The notes under the pieces: generated by a model
What the model saw: only the letters and a program-made list of their open reading frames with translations
Database searches by the model: none
Told to the model about the DNA's origin: nothing
Position numbers and translations under genes: made by a program
Assembly (NCBI GenBank): GCA_022393335.1
Contig: JAJEKB010020536.1
Coordinates: forward strand, 239,569-303,568
Reading direction: 5' to 3'
From: Macrotrachela quadricornifera
Lineage: Eukaryota > Rotifera > Eurotatoria > Philodinida > Philodinidae
Length of the DNA: 64,000 nt
Shown: positions 36,724 to 47,627 of the stretch, piece by piece
Position numbering within the stretch: position 1 is the stretch's first letter
Layout: each line of letters starts with the position of its first letter

Positions 36724-37490
36724 AAGTTTATATCTATAAAGACATGCTTAACGAGATCCTTTGTTAAATATCACTAGTGATCTCAACAAAAAAAAATTTA
36801 TTTTTTCATGGATAGAAAAAGAAAACAATATACTTAAGAAAGGATCTCTCTAGACATGTCTTTATTTATATAAAGCTTGAATATGGCTCTACCATTGATA
36901 AAAATGTTAGCTCGTTTACTCGAGTCGTAATAGAGATACTGAGTCCTTTTTCGACAGCCTGACTTGTCAGGATGACCCAAAAACTTGAATATCTCCATTT
37001 TGGTTTGAGCAAACGAGCTGATATTTTTATCAATGGTAAGACCATGTTCAAGCTTTATATATATATAAAGACATGTCTAGAGAGATCCTTTCTTAAGTAT
37101 ATTGTTTTCTTTTCCTATTTGTGAAAAAATAAAATTTTTTTGTGGGAACATTAGTATTACTTAACAAAGATTTTTTCTAATCTTGTCTGTATAAATTTAA
37201 AGTGCAAGCATACCTCTATTATTGAAAAAAAAGATCAATTCGTTTGCTTGAGTTATAACAGAGATATTCAATTTTTTCTCCGTTGCATGGCTTTTGAACT
37301 ACTCTTTTCCTATCCGTGAAAAAAGTAATTTTTTTTTGTTGAGATCATTAGTGATACTTAACAAAAGATCTCGTTAAGCATGTCTTTATAAATATAAACT
37401 TTGAACATGTCTCTATAATTAACAAATTAATCAGCTCATGTCCTTAAGCTACGATGAAGATATTTTAATTTCTTATCGCCATGTTATTTA
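36724..37490. repeat. Composite foldback repeat made of ~110-bp units
   Basis: The outer inverted arms are 36724-36820 and 37303-37406 ('aaagacatgcttaacgagat'). Inner inverted arms are about 36812-36945 and 36985-37120 ('ccattgataaaaatgttagc'). Related units also occur in direct order at 37179-37290 and 37376-37485, and a diverged copy at about 40640-40735. Each unit carries 'ctcta..attgat....a..agctcgtttgc.tgagt.gtaa.agagatat'-like sequence. No coding capacity. Confidence 0.7.
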
Positions 37491-38002
37491 TGGTTCGCCT
37501 TGCATTAAAATTTAAGAAAAGTTTTTTTTCGTTACTTGAACGTGTGGAAATTCAGAAGCACATAAATCAACGTAGGTCTTGAATAATGATTCGAATATTG
37601 ATCCTGATAGAAAACATTGTTTATTCTTATTAAACAAGGAACAGTTCAAAGATATTTAGCTTTTATTTCTATCATCAAAACTTAACTAATTTTCTATGTG
37701 AACATGAAAAGCAAAACTTATGCGTGGGCTTGTCCAAGCGTAATAGAATCACGTTTTATCCTCATGCCACTGGAATATCTCAACCAAATGAAATAGAATA
37801 AGAGTTAAAAACTTAGGATGACTGTAAGTGTAATGGCAACATTTTCATTACAAAAATTGTCATTCAGAGGACTAGCTATATAGGAAGATAAAAAAAATTG
37901 CAAAATATACATCGTTAATTTTCTGGGCAGAATATGATGGCGTGATGGAATCAAATTTGAGAAATGACGGCATTTCATCGCAAAATCTTCAGTAGGTGAA
38001 CC
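37491..38002. other. Intergenic sequence
   Basis: No gene recognised. The end of this stretch may contain the decayed downstream part of the relic at 38003-38194. Confidence 0.4.
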
Positions 38003-38194
38003 TCATTTTCTAGCTATAATTTCGAACCAAACTGATTTTTTTAATGTTTCATCATCACTATCAACGATCGTCTTCCCATGGGAAGAGGCAAAATAATTCA
38101 AACTGAAGTCAATATTCAATACATCAAGCATTATATTAAGAATTTCTAAATATGTTATAACTGCATATTTACCATGTTTTGTAGAATTCGACAC
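38003..38194 (-). pseudogene. Transposase-like relic with SHGK...D...K motif
   Basis: The minus-strand frame contains NYFASSHGKTIVDSDDETLKK. Many uncharacterised transposon-derived animal proteins have a conserved 'F.ATSHGK...DG.GG..K' block, and the spacing matches while the Gly residues are lost. Only this fragment is seen, with no ends. The source family cannot be named with confidence. Confidence 0.4.
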
Positions 38195-41030
38195 TAATCC
38201 AAAAGAATGAACACCGCCAACATTACCGTCAAATTAAATGTAAACAGTAAAAATCGATAAACATTTTTTAGATCAATATGCAGACTATATTTGGCCTTGA
38301 TTATCAATACTACAACTCTTTGCATTCTCAATCTGGCAAATTACCATTTGATCATTAGCATTTTCTTTAATTTATTCAAAATAACAACTTTGTTTCTTTT
38401 TAATACATACATGAGAAAGCTATTGTGGTGTTTTGAACTTTAATTGTTTAACTCATTGTGATATAGAAACTTGAATAACGAAAATGAAGCCAAGATTATA
38501 CATATATTAGTTTTTATTCTGATAAAATCGTTCGCAGTAAAAAAAAAATAAGTTTTTAATGAGAATAGGATAAAAATATGTTAGAGACTACCTACACTAT
38601 ATGCTCAGCATTGTTTATCCATTCATACCAAGTAATTGGTTTTTTTCTATCGATCATCCTCTTTACAATATATTGGTCAAATTTGTTATTACAATTATAA
38701 AAACATGACATCATACAACGTTTTTGATTTTCATTAAATTCTAATTTTGATACAAAAAAATCATTTAAATTCTTTTTTTAAGCTATGTACTTTTTCTGAT
38801 AGAACTTCCAATAACAGATTGACATTTTCATGGATGACACAAGCACACATTCTATAGAGTAATGTACGCTTGTATAAGATATGTACTGATCGAAGTTCAG
38901 CAAATGATGGTCGGCTAATTGATATACCGAAAGCAATATAACTCGCAAAAAAATTGAAATGTAATGGCTATTTGTAACAGAGGTAAATAAAAAGCAGATA
39001 AAAGAATTCACTTTTTTAGAATTTCATTTTCTTCATACCGAAGAAATGGTATTAGTCTATATTTTTAATCTCAACAGATGCTCTGTAGTAAAAAGTATTT
39101 GTTTATACCCGAATGATACTTATAAAGTTCTCTTATTTTGCATAATAAATATTGTTTTTGATACTGAATACGAGTTCTATTTTCTTGAATAGTAACAAAA
39201 TCATGTTTTCCAGGTGCTTGCTAAAAATTCGAACCCTTTTTGTAAAAGTACTGAACATGTTTTACAACATACGTAAAACTTTCGTCACAACTTTAGCAAC
39301 AGTTTGTTTCTTATATAAAGAACTAAATGACAGAAATAAAGTCATCACGTAAACAAAACGTTTGAATCCAAGACACTTAGGTTGTATTGTATTATTATTT
39401 TTCAATTGATCATGACATTTTTTTACTCGTTCTGCTTCTGTCATTATCTTTGTGAAGACTAAAACGAATCGTTTAAAAGAGAAATATTCGCTTAACATTT
39501 ATTTTTCTTCATATGGAGTCAATAGCTACCATTTATACATTTGTGTGCTTGTTTGTGCCAGATCAGAGGCCATCGGAGTCGGAGAATCGAATGGTACCAT
39601 TAGTTTTTGAATTTTTTCATATAATTTTTCCTACTAAAAGAGGTTTTTTATAAAGTTTGGCCAAAGGCTCTCGTGGTCGGGAAATCGTATGATGTTATTC
39701 GTTTTATAAAATTTTTGAATAGTTTTTTTTGGTAAAAAAGGCTTCTTTTGCGATATAACGATTTGTCTCGTGAATTAGAGGAGAGATCATATAACATAAA
39801 ATAAGTTTGTAGTTAGTTACTTTGAATCTTTCTGTATTCGAGTCAATCTGAAAACGTTGTCAGCTAGATTAATATCAAAAGCTTGTAATATTCTAGTTGA
39901 AAACTATATGAAGGATAATGGAAGGAAAAAATACGCATCTGGAGTCAAATTTGTGGTTAATAATAAGTTACCAAAAAATTAGTAATTAGTTTCACTTTTT
40001 TTCCTAAGAAGTTTGATGCAAGATGGTCAGACATCAATAAATGAAAACTGAGTTGGTTTGCCAAATAATTAATAGTGAATAATATAAACTATCTCCAGTA
40101 AAAATCCACCAAAGACAATTGACTATGCGGAATAGAAACCTCGAGTTAGTTTTTCAATACTAGTAGGTATTAAATAATGATAAATTAATAGATCATCGTT
40201 TTTAATAAAACTTCACTGATCGTTATTGAGCACGGACAATATGAATTCGAAGTGAGTAAAAATGTTTGCAATCTATTTCTTAGCTTTCTTCTCAAGAGTA
40301 AGTTTAAAAGCAGCGATTACAATATTTTGAATTTTTCAGAATATAACATCAATTTTTATAACAAACTTTTTGATTTGATACTTAAAGGATTTTAATTCTA
40401 GGTTTTGTTTCTCAGACATGAATTTTAGCATTTTGGACAAGCTAATTCTGAAAATTTAGTTCGTTTGCATCAATATTGTACTATTTATAAATTTTGTTTT
40501 TTCTCTTAAATGACAACTAAAGATTATCTGTGAAATGTTTCACACGTATTTTTCTTACTTAATAACAAATCAAATTTCTTTAATGAGATCACTAATAACA
40601 TTGAATAGAAGCATTTGCTTATGTTATTCGTATGCAAAGAAATTTTGAATAAAATTCTATTATCAATCATAAAATCAGCCCATTTGATTGAATCAGCGTA
40701 GATATATTTAAATTTTTTATCGCTGCGTTATTATAATTCACATAGATAAACATTACTTCAAGAAAGCAAAATAATTTCAATGAATACATATAAGTAAGAT
40801 AGCTTGTGTTTAACATGCATAAAAACAATTTCATCATATCCTATTGTTAATTTTCATTGTAAGTGTATCTAGTTTTCTATATATCGATTTTTCTATGTAA
40901 TGCGGCACTTAAGACATTAAGTATTTCAGAATTTAAAATAAATGTTTATATCACATTGTAGAGTAACTCCCAAAATGTTAGAAAATAAATTTTATTATTT
41001 TTAAGATCGTTTCTTTATAATAACGTTACG
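38195..41030. other. AT-rich intergenic sequence
   Basis: 2.8 kb without a recognisable gene. It contains a diverged copy (about 40640-40735) of the 110-bp unit from 36724-37490. Short frames at 38778-39498 show no domain. Confidence 0.4.
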
Positions 41031-41290
41031 AAAAGATCTTGTTTTAAGGGTACCCCTCTCCCCCTTAAAAATCGATCTCAGCTCAGGTACATGCTACAAA
41101 GATGAAATTTTCAGGGTTTGTTGACACTGACGTGAGGAGGCTGTAGTAAAATTTTCAGCTTGATATTTTGACGTTTGATAGAGATATGAAGCAAATAAGG
41201 GTCAAAAAATAATTCATCTCATCTCCAAAATATCTCTACAGACCCTCATTATATATATATTTATTTATTTTTCTGTTTAAAAGCTTGTCT
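41031..41290. repeat. MITE-like fragment related to 11640-11870
   Basis: It begins 'ttaagggtacccctctcccc' and contains 'gaaattttcagggtttgttg' and 'aaaattttcagcttgatatt'. The style and several words match the segment upstream of the first transporter, in the opposite orientation. No inverted partner is adjacent. Confidence 0.45.
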
Positions 41291-41294
41291 CCCC

Positions 41295-41573
41295 AGGTCG
41301 AACAAAACGGTCCGTATACGGCCATTTACGACATCAAAACGAACCGTATACTGACCTGTATGAGTGGGCGCAGTAATACGGTCCGTTCTGACTCCGTACA
41401 TAGCCATATAGTAACCGTTTAGAAAGAGAATACAGCGCGTTTACGATGCCGTAAAACTGCGCCCACTTTTACAGGACGAAACGGTTCATTTACCGCCATA
41501 AAGATACCGTTTAGTCACGGTTTACATTCCGAAAACGCATTGTAAACGACTCCGTTTTGGACGATCTGGGTCT
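41295..41573. mobile_element. Small palindromic MITE (~280 bp), GC-richer than its surroundings
   Basis: The termini 'ccccaggtcgaacaaaacgg' and 'ccgttttggacgatctggg' are near inverse complements. Internal inverted words ('gtgggcgcagt' / 'actgcgcccac', 'ccgtata') fold the whole element. It stands out by its higher GC and many 'acgg'/'ccgt' words. No clear target duplication, so the superfamily is open. Confidence 0.75.
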
Positions 41574-42728
41574 AGAGCTAGCCCATCTCGTAGTCATTTT
41601 TTTTAATTCTTACTTTTTAGGCGAAGAGAAGTGGTGACAAGTTGAATGACTGAAAAAATTCTAAGAAAATGGTGCTTTTTCCATAGAAATGGCTTCTTGT
41701 ATAATAACAAAACGCTTTATTTTAAGGGATGAGCCACGAGGTAGGCTAACCCTAAACACGAGCTTTCAAATAAAAAACATATTTGACATTATATTGTACT
41801 GGGACAGAGTGGTGTTGGAGATACTCTGTCGAATCTATGTTCTGAGAAAGAACCAAATTGATTTTTTGAATAGAGGAATACAGAAATCTTGAAAAATTTT
41901 TGTGAAAATTAAGATATAAAGAAAAAAAATTTATCATTTATGGAAGACCAGACAACAGAGTACTTTACCATGTATTTATCTCAATTTTGTTTTTTCTGAC
42001 GAAAATTTATTTAAAGAGTAGGAGAAGATAGGCCTTAAACTTCAATGAACCATTCATGAAATATCACTAAACAACTATCGGATAGTAGTTGATTTTTGAT
42101 CGTAATTTCGATGCCATATTTTTTTCTCAAAATTATTACACACTGAGCAGAATAAATGCAATGCTATTACGAAAATCTCATTTTGGCATGATTCTTGTTT
42201 AAATAACAGAGCAATAGTTTCGATATTATGAGCATGAAAACAATAACTGGCACATGTTTGGTGTAAAAACTAGAAATAGGTAAAAATCAAGGACTTCGAA
42301 ATGAATTTTCTTCTCAATCATACCATGATAGATCTTCTTCCTTTTAAAAAAGGGTCAGTAAATCTTTTCGATTCATGCTACTTGTGATTATAGAGTGAGC
42401 TATCTAAACTATTAAGTCAGATTGATTCATTTTAGCCTCATACAAATATCAATTTTAGTACCCTAAAGTAAAATATGACTGAAGTGTCACAATTGGATTC
42501 ATACATAATACAGAAATACATCTAAAATAGATAGTGAATGTATTTCATACCTATTGTACTGAACAATTTTCATTATACTGTCATAGTTTTGATTGTCATG
42601 GATTGACACATCGATTAGTCTAATTAAGTGTGGTTTTTGTAGTGTACTTATGATATTAACACAAAAATGAACAATATCATACGTATGTAATATTTGTCAG
42701 ATCTTTTCTTCAATAATATCTATTCTAT
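41574..42728. other. Intergenic sequence, no gene recognised
   Basis: AT-rich. The text at 41869-41905 ('tttttgaatagaggaatacag', 'aaatcttgaaaaattttt') recurs in similar form at 44049-44090, suggesting a diverged interspersed repeat. Confidence 0.4.
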
Positions 42729-43028
42729 GTGCAGACCTCTTATGCCATGTTCAAGATGAAAAACGAGAAAAGTCTCGAACTTTTAGAGTTTGGTCTTCAA
42801 CTTGCTCAAGAACTAATTGAAGAATACGGATCAAAGCAGTCACTGATGAGAGGAAGACCATCAACCGATTATCCACTACGCCTTACTGCTCATCATTTCA
42901 TCGCTTTTATTCCAAGAAATAATGTTCAAAAAACGCTGTTTCATCTTCAGGCATACAGTCAAGCGAGAAAAAAGAACGGAGCGCTACAAGATTTTATTCT
43001 CAAAATAAGCCGATTCCGAAAGGGTTAA
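42729..43028 (+). pseudogene. piggyBac (PGBD-like) transposase C-terminal relic
   Basis: The frame has the pattern LAQELIEEYGSK, then a Gly-Arg-Pro-Ser element, then YPLRLTAHHFIAFIP and a Lys-rich stretch. This matches the C-terminal part of piggyBac-derived transposases, where '(G)RP...RLt.rHFps.iP' precedes a Cys-rich finger. The Cys residues of that finger are absent, and no catalytic domain is found upstream. An old fragment. Confidence 0.55.
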
Positions 43029-44552
43029 CAAAAAAAGTGAAGCGAGTCGCAAGCACAAGCTTTACTTGTAGTATAACATTAAATAAGATAAAAATGAAAA
43101 TATAATAAGAAAAAGTTGCATATAAATGATGCTACCGAATGTTGAGCTAAAAAATTGAGAAACGTTGATCATAAGAATGATATTACTATAATCTTTAGCA
43201 TACAAAAAGTATATCATCAAAAGGATGGTTAGAAATAACTAAAATAATTGTGGATATGCTCTCCACTTAACCGATATGACTTGTTAAATCGCTTGTCTTT
43301 CGATAAATATCTGTTTGAAACAACAATTTATATGATAATCGATGTGTTGATATTTTATGATGGAAATCTAGCCATCAGATGGTGATTCGGTCACGCCACC
43401 TTTTACCACTTAGTATGTGTATAGAGGTTGCTATTTAGGTCATTGAATAGCACATAAAAAAGCTGTATTTAATGCACCACTTGTTGAAATAAAAAAATAG
43501 TTTCTTCTTGACTAAAAAGGAACTACATAGAAGCTTTGTGATGGAATTATCATCACTAATGTAATATCTTTCCAAGCATAAATAAATTTTTTGAAGAAGC
43601 GACGAAACACCGTATCCTAGTCATATTTCTCTAAGCTATTGGAAGTGTCTTTATTTTATGTGAGAGGTTTCGAAAAAGGTATATTTATTTATATCAAAAA
43701 TTCAAAAATAGAAATCTATATTAAACTTTGACCATTGCCGTTTTCAAACAGCATCGGCTTTGCACCGATTATTTTTCCAAAAAAAAAAACAAAAGAACAT
43801 ATAGATAAAAGATCTATTTCTATGTGCTGTGAACATCACTCTGCACAATGGTTATATTAGTTTCAGCCAATTAAATGGATCAACTCTCGCTATTGAGGTA
43901 TACTGTGACATGGGCATATCGCAAGCTCTTTCAAACAAAAACAAAATTTAAATATATTCGATGGATCTGGACAGAGAAGTTTTGAATGTGCTCATCAGAA
44001 AATTAAAAAAAAGGAAAAGATTTTTTAGTTATTCAAAAGATCACTTATTTTTCGAATAGAAATGACAGAAGTCTTGAAAATTTTTTAAGAAAAAACTTTT
44101 TTTATTTATATGTCCTATATACCCATATAGTAGTGAAACAAAAAAACGGACAAATATTGATAAGACCATTGTTTTGTTTACGATATTATTTGTTGGTATC
44201 ATTGAAACATGAATACTTTAAACATATTTGTACTTTTCTCAATGAATCTTCATTTATATTGTAAATTTAGTTAATATTATTAATAATGATATTCATATTT
44301 TTTACTTCTGTCATTCATGTATATAAAAATAATTCCATTTAAATTTGCATGACTATGTTATCAAATAACGTAAAAAATAATTACTATTTTATTTCAATTA
44401 GTAATTTACATTAACATGCAATATTTATATTTCATTTTATTTTATTATACTTTAATATGATGTAATGAGTTCACATAGAAATTAATTCAAATTTAAAATG
44501 AGATATATGTCCAGTGAAAAAAAAATTTTTTGCTATTGGTAATCAATTTTCT
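43029..44552. other. Intergenic sequence, no gene recognised
   Basis: AT-rich sequence downstream of the piggyBac relic and of the second receptor gene. No domain or palindrome is evident. Confidence 0.4.
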
Positions 44553-45573
44553 TTATATCTTTGGTGTCACTTGATTAATAATCATTCTTGGTTGTTCTCT
44601 TTGATTAGTACGAATTTGAGAGATTACATAGATCAATTGTCGACGAAATCGTTCAGACACAATAATATGTATGTAAAACGGACTCTAAAATAACATAATT
44701 AAATAAAAAATAGAATTTAATTCATTTGAAACTTACTGAAAAAGATATACAAAAAATGACAAGAGTAACATTTACGGCAAACTGAAGTTTTTCTTCAATA
44801 ACTAAATCAGTAGTTAAATTTATGCTATTTACAATAGCATTTATAATGGGATATGGTAGTAGAGTAATACCATTAACGACAACCTGTACTAAAACCATAC
44901 TAGTTAATTGTTTTTCTAATTCACGTCGAACAAGTGGAACTGTACGATAAGCTAATTGTTGTACATTACGATACGCCATCCAACCAACTACAGCTGTAAC
45001 CGAGACAGGTAAAAAACTTGCAAGAACAGGTAGAACTACATAAATACGATATTGAGTAAAAATAAGGCTTGTGCTAGTACAACGAATAGTATGTGTGACG
45101 GGTGATTGAACATGATTTAAATAGATTGAATATGGAATTCCATGTGAAATCCAAATAATAACATTTAACACTACTAAATATCGAGCCAGTTTAATATTAC
45201 AGAACTGTCGCCAACGGTGATTCGAACAAGTGGCACAATATTGATCAAATGTCGCCAATATGAAACATGCTGCTGAATTTAATGCACATAATTGAAAGCC
45301 ATACAGCCGAAATTTACAATAGAATAATGATGTTTCTGTTCCATCAACTCCTAGAAGAGTGATCATAATACGTGAAAGAAGTCCAGTAGATAAATGACCC
45401 ATATTAAAAATTGACATAATAGTTAAATAAAATGCACATGAACTTTGTCGAAATGTTCGTAGACTAAGAAATACAATAGTATTCAAAAGTCCTCCCAATA
45501 CTCCAATAATAAAGATTGGTATTCCAACGTAAATGATTATTAATTTTCCAGCATCAGTTGATGATATAGACAT
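44553..45573 (-). CDS. Rhodopsin-like GPCR (copy 2)
   Basis: Exons 45573-44737 and 44684-44553 (52-bp intron at the same position as in the gene at 34074) give 322 residues with seven hydrophobic segments. I chose the ATG at 45571-45573 because it aligns with the start of copy 1. An in-frame ATG 69 bases upstream would add a segment that copy 1 lacks. Landmarks: GGLLNTIVFLSLRTFRQSS (nearly identical to copy 1), FYCKFR before TM3, DQYCATC instead of DRY, RRELEKQL before TM6, and SPFYIHI in place of NPxxY. Conservation is highest from TM1 to the TM3 boundary, while TM3-TM5 has diverged, as expected if ligand preference differs. Confidence 0.82.
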
Positions 45574-46299
45574 TTTCACTTTTAATTTTGATTCTTGTGA
45601 GAAAAAACTATCTGTTGTGATAAGAAAAAGAACTTTAAGCACAAAAAACGTGTTTATTTAGCCATAAATTTTCGTTTAAATAAATAGGCACGTAATCATT
45701 ATTTGTTTTCATTCTTATAGCTTTAGTTATTTATCTGTATAATTTATTCTTCTTATTTATTGAAGCAAATTTATTTATTTTTTATTGACTTAATGCGTTA
45801 ATTCCTGCGAATATATATATATAGAAAGAATAACATGCTGTAATTGTCAAAGTAGTAATTGAAAAAAATTGTCTTGAATAGGTGCAACAAAATAGAAGAT
45901 AGATATATTTATAATTAAAAAGTTTTACACACCTTCTATTTTTCAGTTTATTGAAGCGAAGAATTTTTCTGGTTATCATTGCTTTTTTTTCAAGATTATT
46001 TAGAAAATTGAAAATCAAGTAAAAGTTCTATGCAGTTTTTTTAACATGAATAAAAGAATTTGAAATTCAAAAAAAATTGTATTACAATATAGATATTACT
46101 ACCATCCCAAACTGCTTCTGTAGAAAAATTTAATTTAGAATATTTTATTATTTTTTTCCTTGAATATTCTTTTATCTAACTACGAAAAACAACTCATTGC
46201 ATTAGCTTTTTTCCCTGTATTTATCACTTTTTTTAATAAAAATATTCATTGATTTAAATCAATAATAAGATGTTCTGAATTTAACAGTGAAAAGCGAAG
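45574..46299. other. Upstream region of the second receptor gene
   Basis: AT-rich, no recognisable gene. Confidence 0.4.
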
Positions 46300-46915
46300 T
46301 TTGGGTCTAGGACAACTAATCGTGGGATAACTTATCACAGACAACTGATCATGGAAAAACTGACCATGACGACAGCTGATCATAAAAAATCGTTCGATAA
46401 TTGATAATTGTCATTTATTTCTAAACAAAAAAGATCGAAGAGAAAAGAAGAAAGATCAATAAGAAATTGAAATTGAAGGTAAGAGACCTCAGATACACTA
46501 GAAGTTGGGTTGTTTCGATTTTTTTAACAACATTTAGATATTGCTTCAAGTGTGGAAATTCGATAAACTTCCAGATGTTGGGATGGACAGTGCCCAATGA
46601 TCCATAAAAGATGCAACGCCATTCTTCAAACCTGTTGGTGGTCTTAGACTCCTCTTCCAAGCTTTCATTGTAGACACTCCACAGGTCGTGTGGATAGCGT
46701 GGTTTTCTTCGTCGGTTGCGACGGTGGCGGTCAATGTAGTTATCTTCAAATTGGAGTCATATCGAGTAGTGCGAATGACGACGAAAATTCTGATAATAAA
46801 TGATAAGATAAAATAACTATAGTATTACCTTTTATATGATGAACGATAACGATGAAATTGTGACTCTTCACGATCAATTATCCATGATCAGTTGTCCGCT
46901 CACCGCCCAAACCAT
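46300..46915 (-). pseudogene. MULE/FLYWCH-type transposase C-terminal fragment within short inverted ends
   Basis: On the minus strand, about 46770-46490, the frame reads FEDNYIDRHRRNRRRKPRY, then PHDLWSVYNESLEEES, then HPNIWKFIEF. This is the block that follows the MULE transposase core in FLYWCH-type proteins ('yFe.tyIGR...R.R...fp..lWn.y......tnn..EgwH......HPniw.Fi'). The fragment is flanked by inverted sequences: 'gtttgggtctaggacaac' at 46300 and 'gttgtccgctcaccgcccaaac' ending near 46915, with 'gacaactgatcatgg'-type repeats inside both ends. The catalytic part is missing, so it is a deleted Mutator-like element. Confidence 0.72.
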
Positions 46916-47627
46916 TTGATTGTTAACGACGTATATATTTGTCGAAGGACAGATTAAAATTTTAATCGAAACTAGTACAAATTGAATTACTAAAAACATA
47001 CGACTGTGTTACATCTGTAGATAGCACAATTACTCAGAATGAATGAAATAATCCAACTAGAAGTTAACAACTAAGTCATAAATAGTTTTTAGAGTGAGTA
47101 CAGTCACACTAAGGGTATATGGATTTGTTCTGGGTGTGGTTCTCTCTAAGGTCGATAAAACACATTCCATAAAACTCAATAATTTTATTTAGGTCTCATC
47201 AATATTCATAGATATTAGAATTGAAAAAAACTTTTTCAATAAAATCCCATCGGATTTTCTGAGCATTTTAACAGTTCGATCTGACTAATGGAAATCTTTA
47301 ATCGAAAGTTCAATTATTTGCGAGAATCACGTTTGAATGGAAAGTGAAGTTTAACTGTCCTGCAGAAAAAATGTCAACAGTGAGTATAGAGAAGCATTCA
47401 TCATTATTGTGGATCATTCTTTGGAAAAATCTTCCATATTTGCTTACGCCTGGCTATCTGTAAAAGCTACCATATGACCGTTTTACTGGAAAGTGAAGTC
47501 ACATACCAAATCTTTCATGCGAAGTGAAACTGATTCAGAATTTTTTAACCAGCTCTGATATGATGCCACAAACTCACTAGACATTGACTGTAAAAATAGC
47601 ACGAAAAATACTGATGAAGAGCAGAAT

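Noticed and set aside
45574..45642. Upstream ATG adding 23 residues to the second receptor
   Set aside because: The extension has no counterpart in the paralogue, whose start aligns with the ATG at 45573.
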